Assembly (NCBI RefSeq): GCF_016653465.1
Contig: NZ_NHSQ01000070.1
Location: forward strand, 104,295 to 168,294
Length of the DNA: 64,000 bases
Reading direction: 5' to 3'
From: Thiocystis minor
GTDB taxonomy: Bacteria; Pseudomonadota; Gammaproteobacteria; Chromatiales; Chromatiaceae
Shown here: piece by piece, positions 29,644-38,709 of the stretch
Position numbering within the stretch: position 1 is the stretch's first letter
How the letters are laid out: each line of letters opens with the position of its first letter
Notes under the pieces: generated by a model
What the model was told of the DNA's origin: nothing
Databases searched by the model: none
Seen by the model: the letters and a program-made list of their open reading frames with translations, nothing else
Program-made: the position numbers and the translations under genes

Positions 29644-29678
29644 ACGATCTCCCGATCGCTCAAGCGGTTTTTTGGAAT
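29625..29678 (+). terminator. long palindrome overlapping the ccoI stop codon
   Basis: Perfect 19-base arms (29625-29643 and 29660-29678, core CCGCTTGA / TCAAGCGG flanked by A and T runs) enclose a 16-base loop that itself contains GATC/GATC. The arm includes the last ccoI codons and its TGA. With A and T runs on both sides it can terminate in either direction. The ccoS gene starts 46 bases later and may need readthrough or its own promoter. Confidence 0.8.
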
Positions 29679-29723
29679 CGGTTTGGACGGATTTTTTGTT
29701 TACCTCAGAGATGGGTTGAAGCA

Positions 29724-29924
29724 ATGGACGTGATCTATGGTTTGATACCTGGCATGTTGATTCTGGGGATCGCCGCCGTCGCTGTCCTGTTCTGGGCCGC
29801 CCGGAGCGGGCAATTTGATGATCTCGATGGCGACGGGCAGCGGATCCTGATGGACGAGGATGAACTCGATCAGCCTCGCCGCCCGGATACCGAGCACGAC
29901 CAGCGTGCGGAAAAGGGTGATTGA
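29724..29924 (+). CDS. ccoS: cbb3-type oxidase assembly protein CcoS
   Basis: 66 residues starting MDVIYGLIPGMLILG. One transmembrane helix is followed by the family signature AVLFWAARSGQFDDLDGDGQ and a charged tail. CcoS is needed for cofactor insertion into cbb3 oxidase. The frame is open upstream to 29640, but the extension consists of the terminator palindrome and is not CcoS-like. It is the last gene of the assembly set. Confidence 0.92.
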   Translation: MDVIYGLIPGMLILGIAAVAVLFWAARSGQFDDLDGDGQRILMDEDELDQPRRPDTEHDQRAEKGD

Positions 29925-29957
29925 GTCAACGTTTGCGCCTATAGGATTTTTTCGATT

Positions 29958-30884
29958 ATGAAAAACGTCGCGCTTTTGTCATCGTCGTATTCTGGCTCAA
30001 CGCTGTTAAGCATGCTGGTCTGTTCACATCCGAATGTGATCGGGTTTGGCGACACCTATAATTATCAATTCCTCCATCCTGACGATACGCGCTGCACCTG
30101 CGGCGCGCGTCCCTCGCGCACCTGTCCGGTGCGGATTGAAATTGAAAACAAGATGCGGACTTCAGGGGCTGACTTTAACTGGATAACATCCAATCCAACG
30201 CCTATTTTCGATGTTCTGCGCACCAATAGGAGCGCGGTTATTCTCTCCAGAAAGGCGGCTTGGGTTCCTGTCTTCCGGGCGTTACCCGATTCGGCGAGAT
30301 TGCGGCTACTCTCCGATTATTATCATGAAAATAAAAGTTTCATGGCCGCGTTAGCGAAAACCGGTGATTACAGCCATTACTTCGACGGTTGCAAAACCCT
30401 CTTAAGACTGGAATTATTGCGCACGATTTTTCCGGAGACCAAGGTCGTTCATCTGATTAAAAACCCCAATGCTTATCTTCATTCGTTCCTAAAGCGAAAA
30501 AAACGTCGCGATCATGGCATTGTCAACGGTTGGTTCCGATACAACGCGAGCGCCCACGACTATCGAGAGATTCTGGGCCCGGAAAACTATCTGCTGGTTA
30601 CCTTTGAGGAACTGACGAAAAAGCCGGAACAACTGCTTCAGGAAATCTATCGATTCATGGGATTGCCGGAACGAGAAGGCTCCGTCGAACAATGGATGGA
30701 CATGGCTAAAATCCATGTGATTGGCAGCGAAACCAAGAACGTTTTCAGACAGGTCGATGAGAAAGCGCCGAAGTGGAAAACGGATCTCAACGCCGGGCAA
30801 CTTGCTTACATCAAAAAACGTGTCGCCGAAACACGCTGGTTGCATCCCATCTTCCCCGACATGGATGCGATCCAACCGCATTGA
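29958..30884 (+). CDS. sulfotransferase family protein
   Basis: 308 residues. The N-terminal PAPS phosphosulfate loop is SSSYSGSTLLSMLV (about 8-21), and the 3'-phosphate site is KVVHLIKNPNAYLHSFLKRK. A cysteine-rich patch (CTCGARPSRTCPV) follows the first strand. It should transfer sulfate from PAPS to a carbohydrate, lipid or peptide acceptor, but the acceptor cannot be read from the sequence and no PAPS synthesis or glycan genes are adjacent. Base composition is visibly lower in GC than the ccoI and queG genes, and no operon partner is evident, so it may be laterally acquired. It is convergent with queG, leaving a 33-base gap. Confidence 0.8.
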   Translation: MKNVALLSSSYSGSTLLSMLVCSHPNVIGFGDTYNYQFLHPDDTRCTCGARPSRTCPVRIEIENKMRTSGADFNWITSNPTPIFDVLRTNRSAVILSRKAAWVPVFRALPDSARLRLLSDYYHENKSFMAALAKTGDYSHYFDGCKTLLRLELLRTIFPETKVVHLIKNPNAYLHSFLKRKKRRDHGIVNGWFRYNASAHDYREILGPENYLLVTFEELTKKPEQLLQEIYRFMGLPEREGSVEQWMDMAKIHVIGSETKNVFRQVDEKAPKWKTDLNAGQLAYIKKRVAETRWLHPIFPDMDAIQPH

Positions 30885-30917
30885 TCGCGGCGACGGTCGA
30901 TCGGCCATTGCCTGGAA

Positions 30918-32021
30918 TCATTCATTGCGCTGGCTAAGTCCCCATTGAACATGCTCCTGCACGAGCGGATTCGGATGATTGACCTGTAAGCGGAGCGCGT
31001 TTTTCGCCTCGGGAGCGTTCGGCGCATTACCGAGGGCAACGGCCAGGTTGCGAAGCCATTGGGCATGGCCGATCCGACGAATCGCGGAGCCCTCGGTGCG
31101 TTGCAGGAAGGTCGTCTCGTCCCAGGCGAAGAGTTCGATCAGGGTCGCGGTCTCCAGGCCGTGACGGGGACAAAAATCCGTCTCGGCCGTGAGCGTTGCA
31201 AAGCGATTCCAGGGACAGACGAGTTGGCAGTCGTCGCAGCCATAAATCCGGTTTCCGATCAGCGGGCGCAGTGCCTCCGGGATACTGCCTCGATGTTCAA
31301 TGGTCAGGTAAGAGATGCAGCGTCGTGCGTCTAATTGATACGGTGCCACGATGGCCCGCGTCGGGCAGATGTCCAGACAGGCATGACAACGGCCGCAATG
31401 ATTCTGGATCGGCGCATCGCTGGGGAGCGGCAGGTCGGTGTAGATCTCGCCGATAAAAAACCAGGATCCGGCGCGCGGATGGATCAGGTTGGTGTGTTTC
31501 CCGATCCAGCCCAGCCCGGCCTTTGCGGCCAATGGCTTTTCCAGCACGGGCGCCGAATCGACGAATACCCGATAACCGAAGGGGCCGATGTCCGTCTGGA
31601 TCCGCTCCGCGAGGCGTTGCAACCGTTGTCTCAGAACCTTGTGATAATCTCGTCCCAGCGCATAGCGGGAAATGAAGGCGCTCCCCGGATCGTCCAGCGA
31701 ATGTCGCATCGCTCCGGGCGGCTCGGCAAGATAATCCATCCGCGCCGAAATGACGCTCAAGGTTCCTGGAATCAACTCCGCTGGGCGCGAGCGCCGGACG
31801 CCGTGTCGTCTCATATACTCCATGTCGCCCTGATATCCGGCGTCGAGCCAGGCGAGCAGATGCGACTCGGCTTGTTCAAGATGGGTGTCGGTCATGCCGA
31901 CCTGCTGGAATCCCAATTGCCGACCCCAGATCTTGATGCGATTCGCCAGTGTCCGAACCGAATCGTCTGAATCGGCAAGGTGGCGGGGATAAAAAGGGAC
32001 GTTGATGCTGGACGATTTCAC
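30918..32021 (-). CDS. queG: epoxyqueuosine reductase QueG
   Basis: 367 residues, probably from a GTG at 32021. The N-terminal domain carries GRDYHKVLRQRLQRLAERI and SAPVLEKPLAAKAGLGWIGK, typical of QueG. Two 4Fe-4S clusters follow: CGRCHACLDICPTRAI, and the second set including CDDCQLVCPWN. The C-terminus has a HEAT-like repeat (WLRNLAVALGNA). With cobalamin it reduces epoxyqueuosine to queuosine in tRNA. It is divergent from nnr-tsaE; queG next to nnr/yjeE is a conserved association. Confidence 0.95.
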   Translation of the reverse strand: MKSSSINVPFYPRHLADSDDSVRTLANRIKIWGRQLGFQQVGMTDTHLEQAESHLLAWLDAGYQGDMEYMRRHGVRRSRPAELIPGTLSVISARMDYLAEPPGAMRHSLDDPGSAFISRYALGRDYHKVLRQRLQRLAERIQTDIGPFGYRVFVDSAPVLEKPLAAKAGLGWIGKHTNLIHPRAGSWFFIGEIYTDLPLPSDAPIQNHCGRCHACLDICPTRAIVAPYQLDARRCISYLTIEHRGSIPEALRPLIGNRIYGCDDCQLVCPWNRFATLTAETDFCPRHGLETATLIELFAWDETTFLQRTEGSAIRRIGHAQWLRNLAVALGNAPNAPEAKNALRLQVNHPNPLVQEHVQWGLSQRNE

Positions 32022-32101
32022 GTTTGATCCGGCGCTTGAGCGCGGCCTGATTCAGGCGACCTTATTGACATGCGAGACCGACAATTGGAGTGCTTGACCG
32101 G

Positions 32102-33628
32102 ATGATACGCTTGATGCCAGACAGGAATCGCCTTCCTCATGCGCTCTATCGCGCCGAGCAGGTACGTCACCTGGATCGTCTCGCGATCGAGGAGTATGGG
32201 ATCCCCGGCATCGAATTGATGAACCGCGCCGGGGCCGTCGCCTATCGGATTCTCCGCGCCCGCTGGCCGGCAGCGCGGCGGCTGACCATCCTGGCGGGTA
32301 TCGGCAACAATGGCGGCGACGGTTTTGTCGTCGCCCGCCTGGCACTCGCCGATGGTCTGTCGGTGCGTGTGCTGCAACTGGGCGAGACGGCGCGTCTGCG
32401 CGGGGAGGCCGCCGAGAGTTGTGCGGCGTATCGTGCCGCAGGTGGCGTTCCGGAAGCGTATCGGGGATTGCCGCGCGATGCCGATCTGATCGTCGATGCC
32501 TTGCTTGGGACGGGCTTGGAGCGCCCGGTCGAGGGCCTCTGGGCGGAGGCGATCCAGGCCATCAACGACCAACGGGCGCCCGTGCTCGCACTCGATCTCC
32601 CCTCGGGGCTGCAGGCCGATACCGGCCTTGCACTGGGCGTGGCGGTGCGCGCCTCGGCGACGGTCAGCTTCATCGGTCTCAAGCAGGGACTGTTCCTCGG
32701 TGACGGGCCGGACTGTCGCGGCGACGTGCATTTCAGCGCGCTGGACATCCCGGCCGCGGTCTATGCGCGCGAGATTCTCTCGCTGCGTCGCATCGACTGG
32801 GACCAGCAAGCGTGCTCGCTCGGACCTCGTCCGCGCACGGCGCACAAGGGCGACTGCGGGCATGTGCTGGTCATTGGCGGCGCCCCCGGAATGTCCGGCG
32901 CCGCCCGTCTGGCGGGAGAGGCCGCGCTGCGCGCTGGCGCAGGACGGGTCACGGTTGCTACGCATCCCGCTCATGCGGCCTGGCTCAACCTGAACCGTCC
33001 GGAGCTGATGGTGAGCACCGTGACCGGGCCGGAAACGCTGGAACCCTTGATCGCGCGGGCGGATGCGGTCGCGATCGGACCTGGATTGGGTCGCACGGCT
33101 TGGAGCAGACGGCTTTGGCAATGTGCGCAAGACAGCGCGAAGCCGCTGGTGGTCGATGCCGACGCGCTCAATCTGCTTGCTGAGACGCCTTCGATGGGAT
33201 CGGATTGGGTGTTGACGCCGCACCCCGGCGAGGCCGCCCGGCTGCTTGGGGTCCGCGTGTCGGAGGTGGAACAGGATCGTCCGCGCGCCGCCCGCGAACT
33301 TCAGCGGCGCTTCGGCGGCGTGGCGGTGCTCAAGGGGGCCGGTACCCTGATTCAGGGCGATTCGCAGCGACCGCCGGCGGTCTGTAGCGACGGCAATCCC
33401 GGGATGGCGACAGCAGGTTCGGGCGATGTCTTGACCGGCGTGATCGCGGCCTTGCGCGGCCAGGGGCTGGACGCGGAAGACGCTGCTTGCGCTGGTGTCT
33501 GTCTGCACGCGGCCGCGGGAGATCGCGCGGCGCGGCAGGGCGAGCGCGGACTGATCGCCGGCGACATCGTGTCCGCCTTGCGGGCGGTCGCCAATGGTGT
33601 GGGAGAGGACGAATGCAGATTCGCTTAA
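32102..33628 (+). CDS. nnr: bifunctional NAD(P)H-hydrate epimerase / dehydratase
   Basis: About 508 residues from the ATG at 32102; a GTG at 32090 and an ATG at 32114 are alternatives. The N-terminal half is the epimerase (YjeF-N): GIPGIELMNRAGAVAYR, then GIGNNGGDGFVVAR and DALLGTGL. The C-terminal half is the ADP-dependent dehydratase (YjeF-C, ribokinase-like): VLVIGGAPGMSGAARLAGE, LTPHPGEAARLLG, and the catalytic NPGMATAGSGDVLTGVIA. The enzyme repairs hydrated NAD(P)H. It overlaps tsaE by 16 bases, forming the usual nnr-tsaE-ami-mutL series. Confidence 0.96.
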   Translation: MIRLMPDRNRLPHALYRAEQVRHLDRLAIEEYGIPGIELMNRAGAVAYRILRARWPAARRLTILAGIGNNGGDGFVVARLALADGLSVRVLQLGETARLRGEAAESCAAYRAAGGVPEAYRGLPRDADLIVDALLGTGLERPVEGLWAEAIQAINDQRAPVLALDLPSGLQADTGLALGVAVRASATVSFIGLKQGLFLGDGPDCRGDVHFSALDIPAAVYAREILSLRRIDWDQQACSLGPRPRTAHKGDCGHVLVIGGAPGMSGAARLAGEAALRAGAGRVTVATHPAHAAWLNLNRPELMVSTVTGPETLEPLIARADAVAIGPGLGRTAWSRRLWQCAQDSAKPLVVDADALNLLAETPSMGSDWVLTPHPGEAARLLGVRVSEVEQDRPRAARELQRRFGGVAVLKGAGTLIQGDSQRPPAVCSDGNPGMATAGSGDVLTGVIAALRGQGLDAEDAACAGVCLHAAAGDRAARQGERGLIAGDIVSALRAVANGVGEDECRFA

Positions 33629-34083
33629 AAGATCCGGAGGCCCAGCTTGCGTTTGGCGAGCATCTCGCCGCCTTGCTGCCACCGGCCTGCGTGATCTATC
33701 TTGAAGGTGATCTTGGCACCGGCAAGACCACTCTGACACGAGGCATCTTGCGTGGGCTCGGCCATCGCGGCACTGTGCGGAGTCCGACCTATACCCTGAT
33801 CGAGCCGTATCAGGTGCCGAGCGGACCGCTCTATCATCTGGATCTCTATCGTCTGGCGGATCCGGAGGAGTTGGAATACCTCGGACTGCGGGATCTCATG
33901 GGCGAGGACGCGCGCTGGGTGATCGAATGGCCGGATCGCGGTGCCGGGATGTTGCCGGCGGCCGATCTGCGGATCATGATCGAGTATCTTGCCGAGGGAC
34001 GCCGTCTGACGCTGTCGGGCGGGACAACGGAAGGTCGCTCAATCATCGCAGCGTTGCTCGAAGCGGAGAATGCCGGCGCGTGA
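33613..34083 (+). CDS. tsaE: tRNA t6A37 synthesis ATPase TsaE
   Basis: 156 residues from the ATG at 33613, preceded by GGGAGAGGA. The Walker A is GDLGTGKTTLTRG, followed by SPTYTLIEPY, YHLDLYRL and VIEWPDRG, all standard for TsaE (YjeE). It is the ATPase that recycles the TsaBD complex in threonylcarbamoyl-adenosine formation. The start lies inside the end of nnr, so translation is probably coupled. Confidence 0.95.
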   Translation: MQIRLKDPEAQLAFGEHLAALLPPACVIYLEGDLGTGKTTLTRGILRGLGHRGTVRSPTYTLIEPYQVPSGPLYHLDLYRLADPEELEYLGLRDLMGEDARWVIEWPDRGAGMLPAADLRIMIEYLAEGRRLTLSGGTTEGRSIIAALLEAENAGA

Positions 34084-34138
34084 CAGCGGTTGCAAATTGG
34101 CGATAAACCCTGAAAACGAGTTTAGGAAAGACGGCACC

Positions 34139-35560
34139 TTGAACAGGCTCATCTTACTTCTTCTGCTACTGCTCTCTTTGCCTGTCGCGGGATCACAGGT
34201 ATCGGTGGAATATGCTGGCGTCTCGACCGACGCCGAAAAGACGCGTCTGATTCTCGATACTTCGGCTTCGGTTTCGCATCAGGTCTTTACCCTGGACGGC
34301 CCGGATCGCGTGGTGGTCGATATTGCGAACGCCCGAATGATCGGTCAGTTACCTCAAGCCACGACGAAAAATCCAACTCTGATCGGATTGCGCAGCGGAA
34401 TACGCAATCAGGGGGATCTACGCATCGTTCTCGATCTCAGGCACGGGGTTCGGATCAAAAGCTTTTCGGTGCCCTCCGCGGATGGCCGCGGGCATCAACT
34501 GATCGTCGACCTGATCCGCAAGGCAAACGCCCCTTTATCCAGCGAGCACCGGCCGGATCCCACGGCGACGGACCTGGAAAACTCTCCGACACCGCCAAAG
34601 AAGGGGGTGTTACGGACCGCTGTCATCGCCATTGATGCGGGACATGGCGGAGCGGATCCGGGCGCGATCGGACCCTCGGGAACCCGCGAGAAGGATGTCA
34701 CCCTGGCGATTGCCCGTAAGCTCGCCAGCCTGGTCGAGAAAGAGCCGGGGATGCGCGCACTGATGATCCGCGATGGCGACGAATTTATCGGCCTTCGTCA
34801 ACGCATCCTGAAGGCGCGTGAGCACACGGCGGACATTTTCATCTCGATTCATGCCGATGCCTTTAACAATACCGATGCGCATGGTTCTTCCGTCTATACC
34901 CTGTCCAATGTCGGCGCGAGCAGCGAGGCGGCCATGTGGCTGGCCGATCGGGAGAACAGCGCCGATCTGGTCGGCGGTGTCGACATCTCGGCCAGCGACG
35001 ATCTACTCGCGACCGTGCTCCTGGACATGACTCAAAATGCCACCATCGAGCACAGCACCGAGGTGGCCAGCGCGGTGCTTTCCTATCTGGGTGCGGTCGG
35101 TGATATGCACAGGAAAGACGTCCAGCGGGCCGGTTTCGTGGTGCTGAAATCACCGGATATCCCGTCGTTGCTGGTCGAAACGGCGTTTATTTCAAACGCG
35201 AACGAGGAAAAGCGATTAAAGAGCAATGCCCATCAGCAGCGGCTCGCCCAAGCCATTTTCGCAGGCGTTAAGGCGTACCTCAAAAAATTCCCGCCACGGG
35301 GAGTCCAGGCCGCGGCAGCAGTCGCTCCCTCAACGGCTGGTCCTGCGACTTCAGCCAGCGCAAAGGCGCTGGTGATCCAGGCATCGGCGAGCAGTCGCCC
35401 CAGCGCGACCCGCGAGTATGTCGTCAACTCGGGAGATACCCTGTCCGGGATCGCCAAGCGCCATCGGGTCAGCCTGCCCTCGCTGAAGGCGGAAAATGGA
35501 CTTGAGGAAGGCGACATCATTCGCGCCGGGCAGGTTCTCGCGATTCCCGCGGATTCCTGA
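34139..35560 (+). CDS. amiC: N-acetylmuramoyl-L-alanine amidase with AMIN and LysM domains
   Basis: 473 residues from a TTG at 34139 (AGGAAAG ribosome-binding site), which gives an immediate signal peptide (basic start, poly-Leu core, then PVAGSQ). An AMIN domain follows (about 20-120; DGPDRVVVDIANARM), then an Amidase_3 zinc domain (about 155-380) with IDAGHGGADPGAIG, FISIHADAF and LLVETAFISN. A C-terminal LysM domain (REYVVNSGDTLSGIAKRHRV) binds peptidoglycan. It cuts the amide bond between MurNAc and the stem peptide during cell separation and is likely controlled by the degenerate LytM activator encoded at 18.9 kb. An ATG-started frame from upstream would spoil the signal peptide. Confidence 0.93.
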   Translation: MNRLILLLLLLLSLPVAGSQVSVEYAGVSTDAEKTRLILDTSASVSHQVFTLDGPDRVVVDIANARMIGQLPQATTKNPTLIGLRSGIRNQGDLRIVLDLRHGVRIKSFSVPSADGRGHQLIVDLIRKANAPLSSEHRPDPTATDLENSPTPPKKGVLRTAVIAIDAGHGGADPGAIGPSGTREKDVTLAIARKLASLVEKEPGMRALMIRDGDEFIGLRQRILKAREHTADIFISIHADAFNNTDAHGSSVYTLSNVGASSEAAMWLADRENSADLVGGVDISASDDLLATVLLDMTQNATIEHSTEVASAVLSYLGAVGDMHRKDVQRAGFVVLKSPDIPSLLVETAFISNANEEKRLKSNAHQQRLAQAIFAGVKAYLKKFPPRGVQAAAAVAPSTAGPATSASAKALVIQASASSRPSATREYVVNSGDTLSGIAKRHRVSLPSLKAENGLEEGDIIRAGQVLAIPADS

Positions 35561-35602
35561 GCGAGCATGCCGCACACCGTTGGGTCTGTTTTCATCGGTT
35601 TC

Positions 35603-37441
35603 ATGCCCAGTCCGATTCGTCTCCTTCCCAGTCATCTCGTCAACCAGATCGCTGCCGGCGAAGTGGTCGAGCGTCCTGCCTCCGTGGTCAAGGAGTTGAT
35701 CGAGAACAGCCTGGACGCGGGCTGCGGACGCATCGAGATCGAGGTGGAGCAGAGCGGGGTCAAGCGTCTGCGGGTACGCGACGATGGTCGCGGCATTCCG
35801 CGCGATCAGCTCGCCCTGGCGCTCGCGCGTCACGCCACCAGCAAGGTCGCGGATCTGGCGGATCTGGAAGCGGTCGCCACGCTCGGTTTTCGGGGCGAGG
35901 CGTTGCCCAGCATCGCCTCCGTGAGTCGTCTGACCCTGACCTCCCGGACCGCGCTTTCCGAGGTCGCGGCAGATGACGATGGCCGCGCCTGGGAGGTTAC
36001 GGTCGGCGCCGACGGGCAGGTCGAGGAGCCACGTCCCGCCGCCCATCCGGTGGGGACGAGCGTCGATCTCCGCGATCTTTTTTTCAATACGCCCGCGCGC
36101 CGCAAATTTCTGCGCAGCGACAAGACCGAGTTCGGTCATCTGGAACAGGTCGTCCGCCGCATTGCTCTGGCGCGACCCGACATCGGATTCCAGTTACGCC
36201 ATAACGGCCGGCCGGCGCTCGACCTCGCCGCGGCCAACGGGAACGACGCAGGCGTCCTGAATCGCCTGGACCGACTCCTGGGCAACGGCTTTTCCGCCCA
36301 GTCGCTGGCGCTCGACGAGTCGGCGGTGGATCTGCGGCTGCATGGATGGGTCATGCGTCCAGCCTTTTCGCGCAGTCAGGCCGATCAGCAGTTTTTCTAT
36401 GTCAACGGGCGCATGGTCCGCGACAAACTGGTGACCCATGCCGTGCGCCAGGCATTCAGCGACGTGCTGCATCATGGCCGCCATCCGGCCTATGTGCTCT
36501 TTCTGGAGATCCCGTTGCGAATGGTCGATGTCAACGTCCATCCGGCCAAGCACGAGGTGCGTTTTCGTGAGGGCCGGCAGGTGCATGACTTCCTTTTCCG
36601 GTCGCTGCAACGACGTCTGTCACAGGGAACCCTGGGCGCGTCGCCTGTCTCCGCCGGAATCTCCCGTGAGTCGCCGCCGCCGGCAGTGGAGCGCGAGCGA
36701 GATGCCGCGGCCTCCCGGCCATCGCGCCCGTCGACGCTGTCGCTTGGCATTGGCGATGCGCGCGGGCGCTATCGGGCCGATCAAGCCTTTCAGCGACCGC
36801 TGTCCGACGCTGGCTTCCCCAACACCGAAACGCCTGTCCAAAATGGCGACCCCGACATCCCGCCGCTCGGCTATGCGCTGGCGCAGCTCAACGGCGTCTA
36901 TCTGCTCGCGCAGTCAACCGATGGACTCATCATCGTGGATATTCACGCCGCTCATGAACGCATTGGTTACGAGCGGCTCAAGACCGCCTGGAAGGATGGG
37001 CGCCTGATCCGCCAGCCCCTGCTCCTGCCCTTGACCGTGCAGGTCAGTCCTCACGAGGCCGAATTGCTGGAGAGCCAGTCACCGGTACTCGACCGTCTCG
37101 GTCTGGCGATCGATCGCCTCGGCGTGGACAGCCTGGTTGTGCGAGAGGTTCCGGCCCTGTTGCGGCAAGCCGACATCGAACGTCTGGTACGGGATCTGCT
37201 AGCGGATCTGGCCGAGCACGGCCGCAGCGGGCGTATCGACGAGGCGATCGACAGCGTGCTGGCGACCATGGCCTGTCATGGCGCCGTGCGGGCCAATCGC
37301 CGCCTGACGCTGGATGAAATGAATGCACTGCTGCGCGAGATGGAAACGTCCGAGCGGATCGATCAGTGCAACCACGGCCGTCCGACCTGGATCCAGGTCA
37401 GTCACGCCGAGTTGGATCGGCTCTTTGCGCGCGGACGCTGA
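35603..37441 (+). CDS. mutL: DNA mismatch repair protein MutL
   Basis: 612 residues from the ATG at 35603 (MPSPIRLLPSHLVNQIAAGE). The N-terminal GHKL ATPase has VKELIENSLDAG, VRDDGRGI, ARHATSK and GFRGEAL. A Pro/Ser-rich linker leads to the C-terminal dimerisation domain. That domain contains DIHAAHERIGYE, close to the DQHA(x)2E(x)4E endonuclease motif, and ends with CNHGRPTWI. These suggest a MutL with its own nicking activity, unlike E. coli MutL, which relies on MutH. It follows amiC by 42 bases in the conserved amiC-mutL order. Confidence 0.96.
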   Translation: MPSPIRLLPSHLVNQIAAGEVVERPASVVKELIENSLDAGCGRIEIEVEQSGVKRLRVRDDGRGIPRDQLALALARHATSKVADLADLEAVATLGFRGEALPSIASVSRLTLTSRTALSEVAADDDGRAWEVTVGADGQVEEPRPAAHPVGTSVDLRDLFFNTPARRKFLRSDKTEFGHLEQVVRRIALARPDIGFQLRHNGRPALDLAAANGNDAGVLNRLDRLLGNGFSAQSLALDESAVDLRLHGWVMRPAFSRSQADQQFFYVNGRMVRDKLVTHAVRQAFSDVLHHGRHPAYVLFLEIPLRMVDVNVHPAKHEVRFREGRQVHDFLFRSLQRRLSQGTLGASPVSAGISRESPPPAVERERDAAASRPSRPSTLSLGIGDARGRYRADQAFQRPLSDAGFPNTETPVQNGDPDIPPLGYALAQLNGVYLLAQSTDGLIIVDIHAAHERIGYERLKTAWKDGRLIRQPLLLPLTVQVSPHEAELLESQSPVLDRLGLAIDRLGVDSLVVREVPALLRQADIERLVRDLLADLAEHGRSGRIDEAIDSVLATMACHGAVRANRRLTLDEMNALLREMETSERIDQCNHGRPTWIQVSHAELDRLFARGR

Positions 37442-37459
37442 TTGAACGCTTGGCCAATC

Positions 37460-37645
37460 TCACCGCACGGCCATGATCAACACGATGACAAACAGAACCA
37501 CGGCGCCGAGCGGCAGGATAGCCGCCTGCCAGTCGCCTTTCTGGGCCTTGGGACCACTCTCCTGCCACTGCTTGTAGACGGGCCAGAGGTAGAAAAGCAT
37601 CAAAACCAGCAGGGCGGCGGCCGCGATCTTCAGGAACAATTCCAT
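37460..37645 (-). CDS. small two-helix membrane protein
   Basis: 61 residues with a GGAGGA-like ribosome-binding site just upstream. Two hydrophobic helices (ALLVLMLFYLWPVY and PLGAVVLFVIVLIMAV) flank a polar loop (KQWQESGPKAQKGDW). It is convergent with mutL and follows the Bax-inhibitor gene on the same strand, with a terminator between them. No function is known; the good start site and clean two-helix topology support a real gene. Confidence 0.65.
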   Translation of the reverse strand: MELFLKIAAAALLVLMLFYLWPVYKQWQESGPKAQKGDWQAAILPLGAVVLFVIVLIMAVR

Positions 37646-37679
37646 GCTGTCCTCCAGTCACGATCGGATGTTTGAAGCA

Positions 37680-37706
37680 AAAACCCCGGCGCGGGGCCGG
37701 GGTTTT
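37680..37706 (-). terminator. Rho-independent terminator after the Bax-inhibitor gene
   Basis: AAAACCCCGGC (37680-37690) pairs with GCCGGGGTTTT (37696-37706) across a 5-base loop. Read on the minus strand it gives a GC-rich stem followed by a T run, 23 bases after the stop codon at 37729. Confidence 0.85.
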
Positions 37707-37728
37707 GAGGTCATGCGTCCGTCATCGT

Positions 37729-38400
37729 TCAGTCGTCGCCGCCCATGATGCCGAGAATCTGCAACAGACTGATGAAGATGTTGAAGATGCTCAGGTAGAT
37801 GCCATAGGTGGCCATGATGTAGTTGGTTTCCTCGCCCCGCGCGATCCGACCTGTGTCGAACAGGATGAAGCCGCTCATCAGTAGAATAATGGCAGAGGAG
37901 ATGGCCAGCGACAGCGCGGGTATCTGCAGGAAGAGGTTGGCGATGATCGCGATCATCACCACCATCATGCCGGCGAAGATGAAGCCGCCCATGAAGCTGA
38001 AATCACGCTTGCTGGTCAGGGCATAACCGGACAGACCCAGGAAGATCGCCGCGGTTCCGCCAAAGGCGAGGCCGACGGTTTGCGGTCCGTTCGGCAGGGC
38101 CAGATACTGGGTCAGAATGGCGCCGAGCCCAAAGCCAAGCAGACCGGTGACCAGGAAAATCACCCCGATGCCCGAAGCGGAATTCGCGGTTCTGGGGAGG
38201 ACGAAAATCCCGAGCACCATCGCAACGATCACGGACGCCAGATAGGTCCACGCCGGCATCGCCAGCGCGATGGACAACATGGCGGTCAGCGCGCTGAATC
38301 CCAGCGTCGCGGACAGCAGCAGATAGGTGTTTTTGAGGACTTTATTGGCCGAGATCACCCCTTGGGCGTCACGGACGACTGAAATGCCTGGATTAGCCAT
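37729..38400 (-). CDS. Bax inhibitor-1 / YccA family membrane protein
   Basis: 223 residues from the ATG at 38400 (MANPGISVVRD), preceded by GAGGA; the frame extends upstream, but that part lacks a family match. Seven hydrophobic segments are visible. Family motifs include KVLKNTYLLLSATL and, near the C-terminus, FDTGRIARGEETNYIMATYG followed by IYLSIFNIFISLLQILGI. Bacterial members (YccA, YbhL) are inner-membrane proteins; YccA modulates the FtsH protease, and BsYetJ homologues conduct calcium. Transcribed alone, it ends at a strong terminator. Confidence 0.93.
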   Translation of the reverse strand: MANPGISVVRDAQGVISANKVLKNTYLLLSATLGFSALTAMLSIALAMPAWTYLASVIVAMVLGIFVLPRTANSASGIGVIFLVTGLLGFGLGAILTQYLALPNGPQTVGLAFGGTAAIFLGLSGYALTSKRDFSFMGGFIFAGMMVVMIAIIANLFLQIPALSLAISSAIILLMSGFILFDTGRIARGEETNYIMATYGIYLSIFNIFISLLQILGIMGGDD

Positions 38401-38526
38401 GTGGTTCATTCCTCGTTTGGTTTGAGCGGATAACGATTGGGCGGTGACCGAGTATAAGACCCGGCGATACGGGTACGGTTCCAAAAGCATACCTGATGAT
38501 TTAGCCGGCGCAAGACATCATTGATG

Positions 38527-38555
38527 TTGGGCAAAGTCTCGGCGTGCGGTATGAT
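38527..38555 (+). promoter_or_regulatory. sigma-70 promoter for tRNA-Ser
   Basis: TTGGGC (38527-38532) and TATGAT (38550-38555) are separated by 17 bases. The -10 box lies 66 bases upstream of the mature tRNA 5' end, a normal leader length. Confidence 0.6.
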
Positions 38556-38621
38556 ACTGCGCTTGAAAATGTGGGCGATTTGGATGGAGCCAAGGGTTTC
38601 CCTTGAGTTTTCGCAATGTCC

Positions 38622-38709
38622 GGAGAGGTGGCTGAGCGGTCGAAAGCGGCGGTCTTGAAAACCGTTGACTCGCAAGGGTCCGGGGGTTCGAATCCCTCCC
38701 TCTCCGCCA
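38622..38709 (+). tRNA. tRNA-Ser (UGA)
   Basis: 88 bases including an encoded CCA. The acceptor stem GGAGAGG pairs with CCTCTCC. The anticodon loop is CTTGAAA with anticodon TGA. There is a long variable arm, and the T arm is GGGGGTTCGAATCCCTC. The class II shape and anticodon define serine UGA. Confidence 0.97.
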
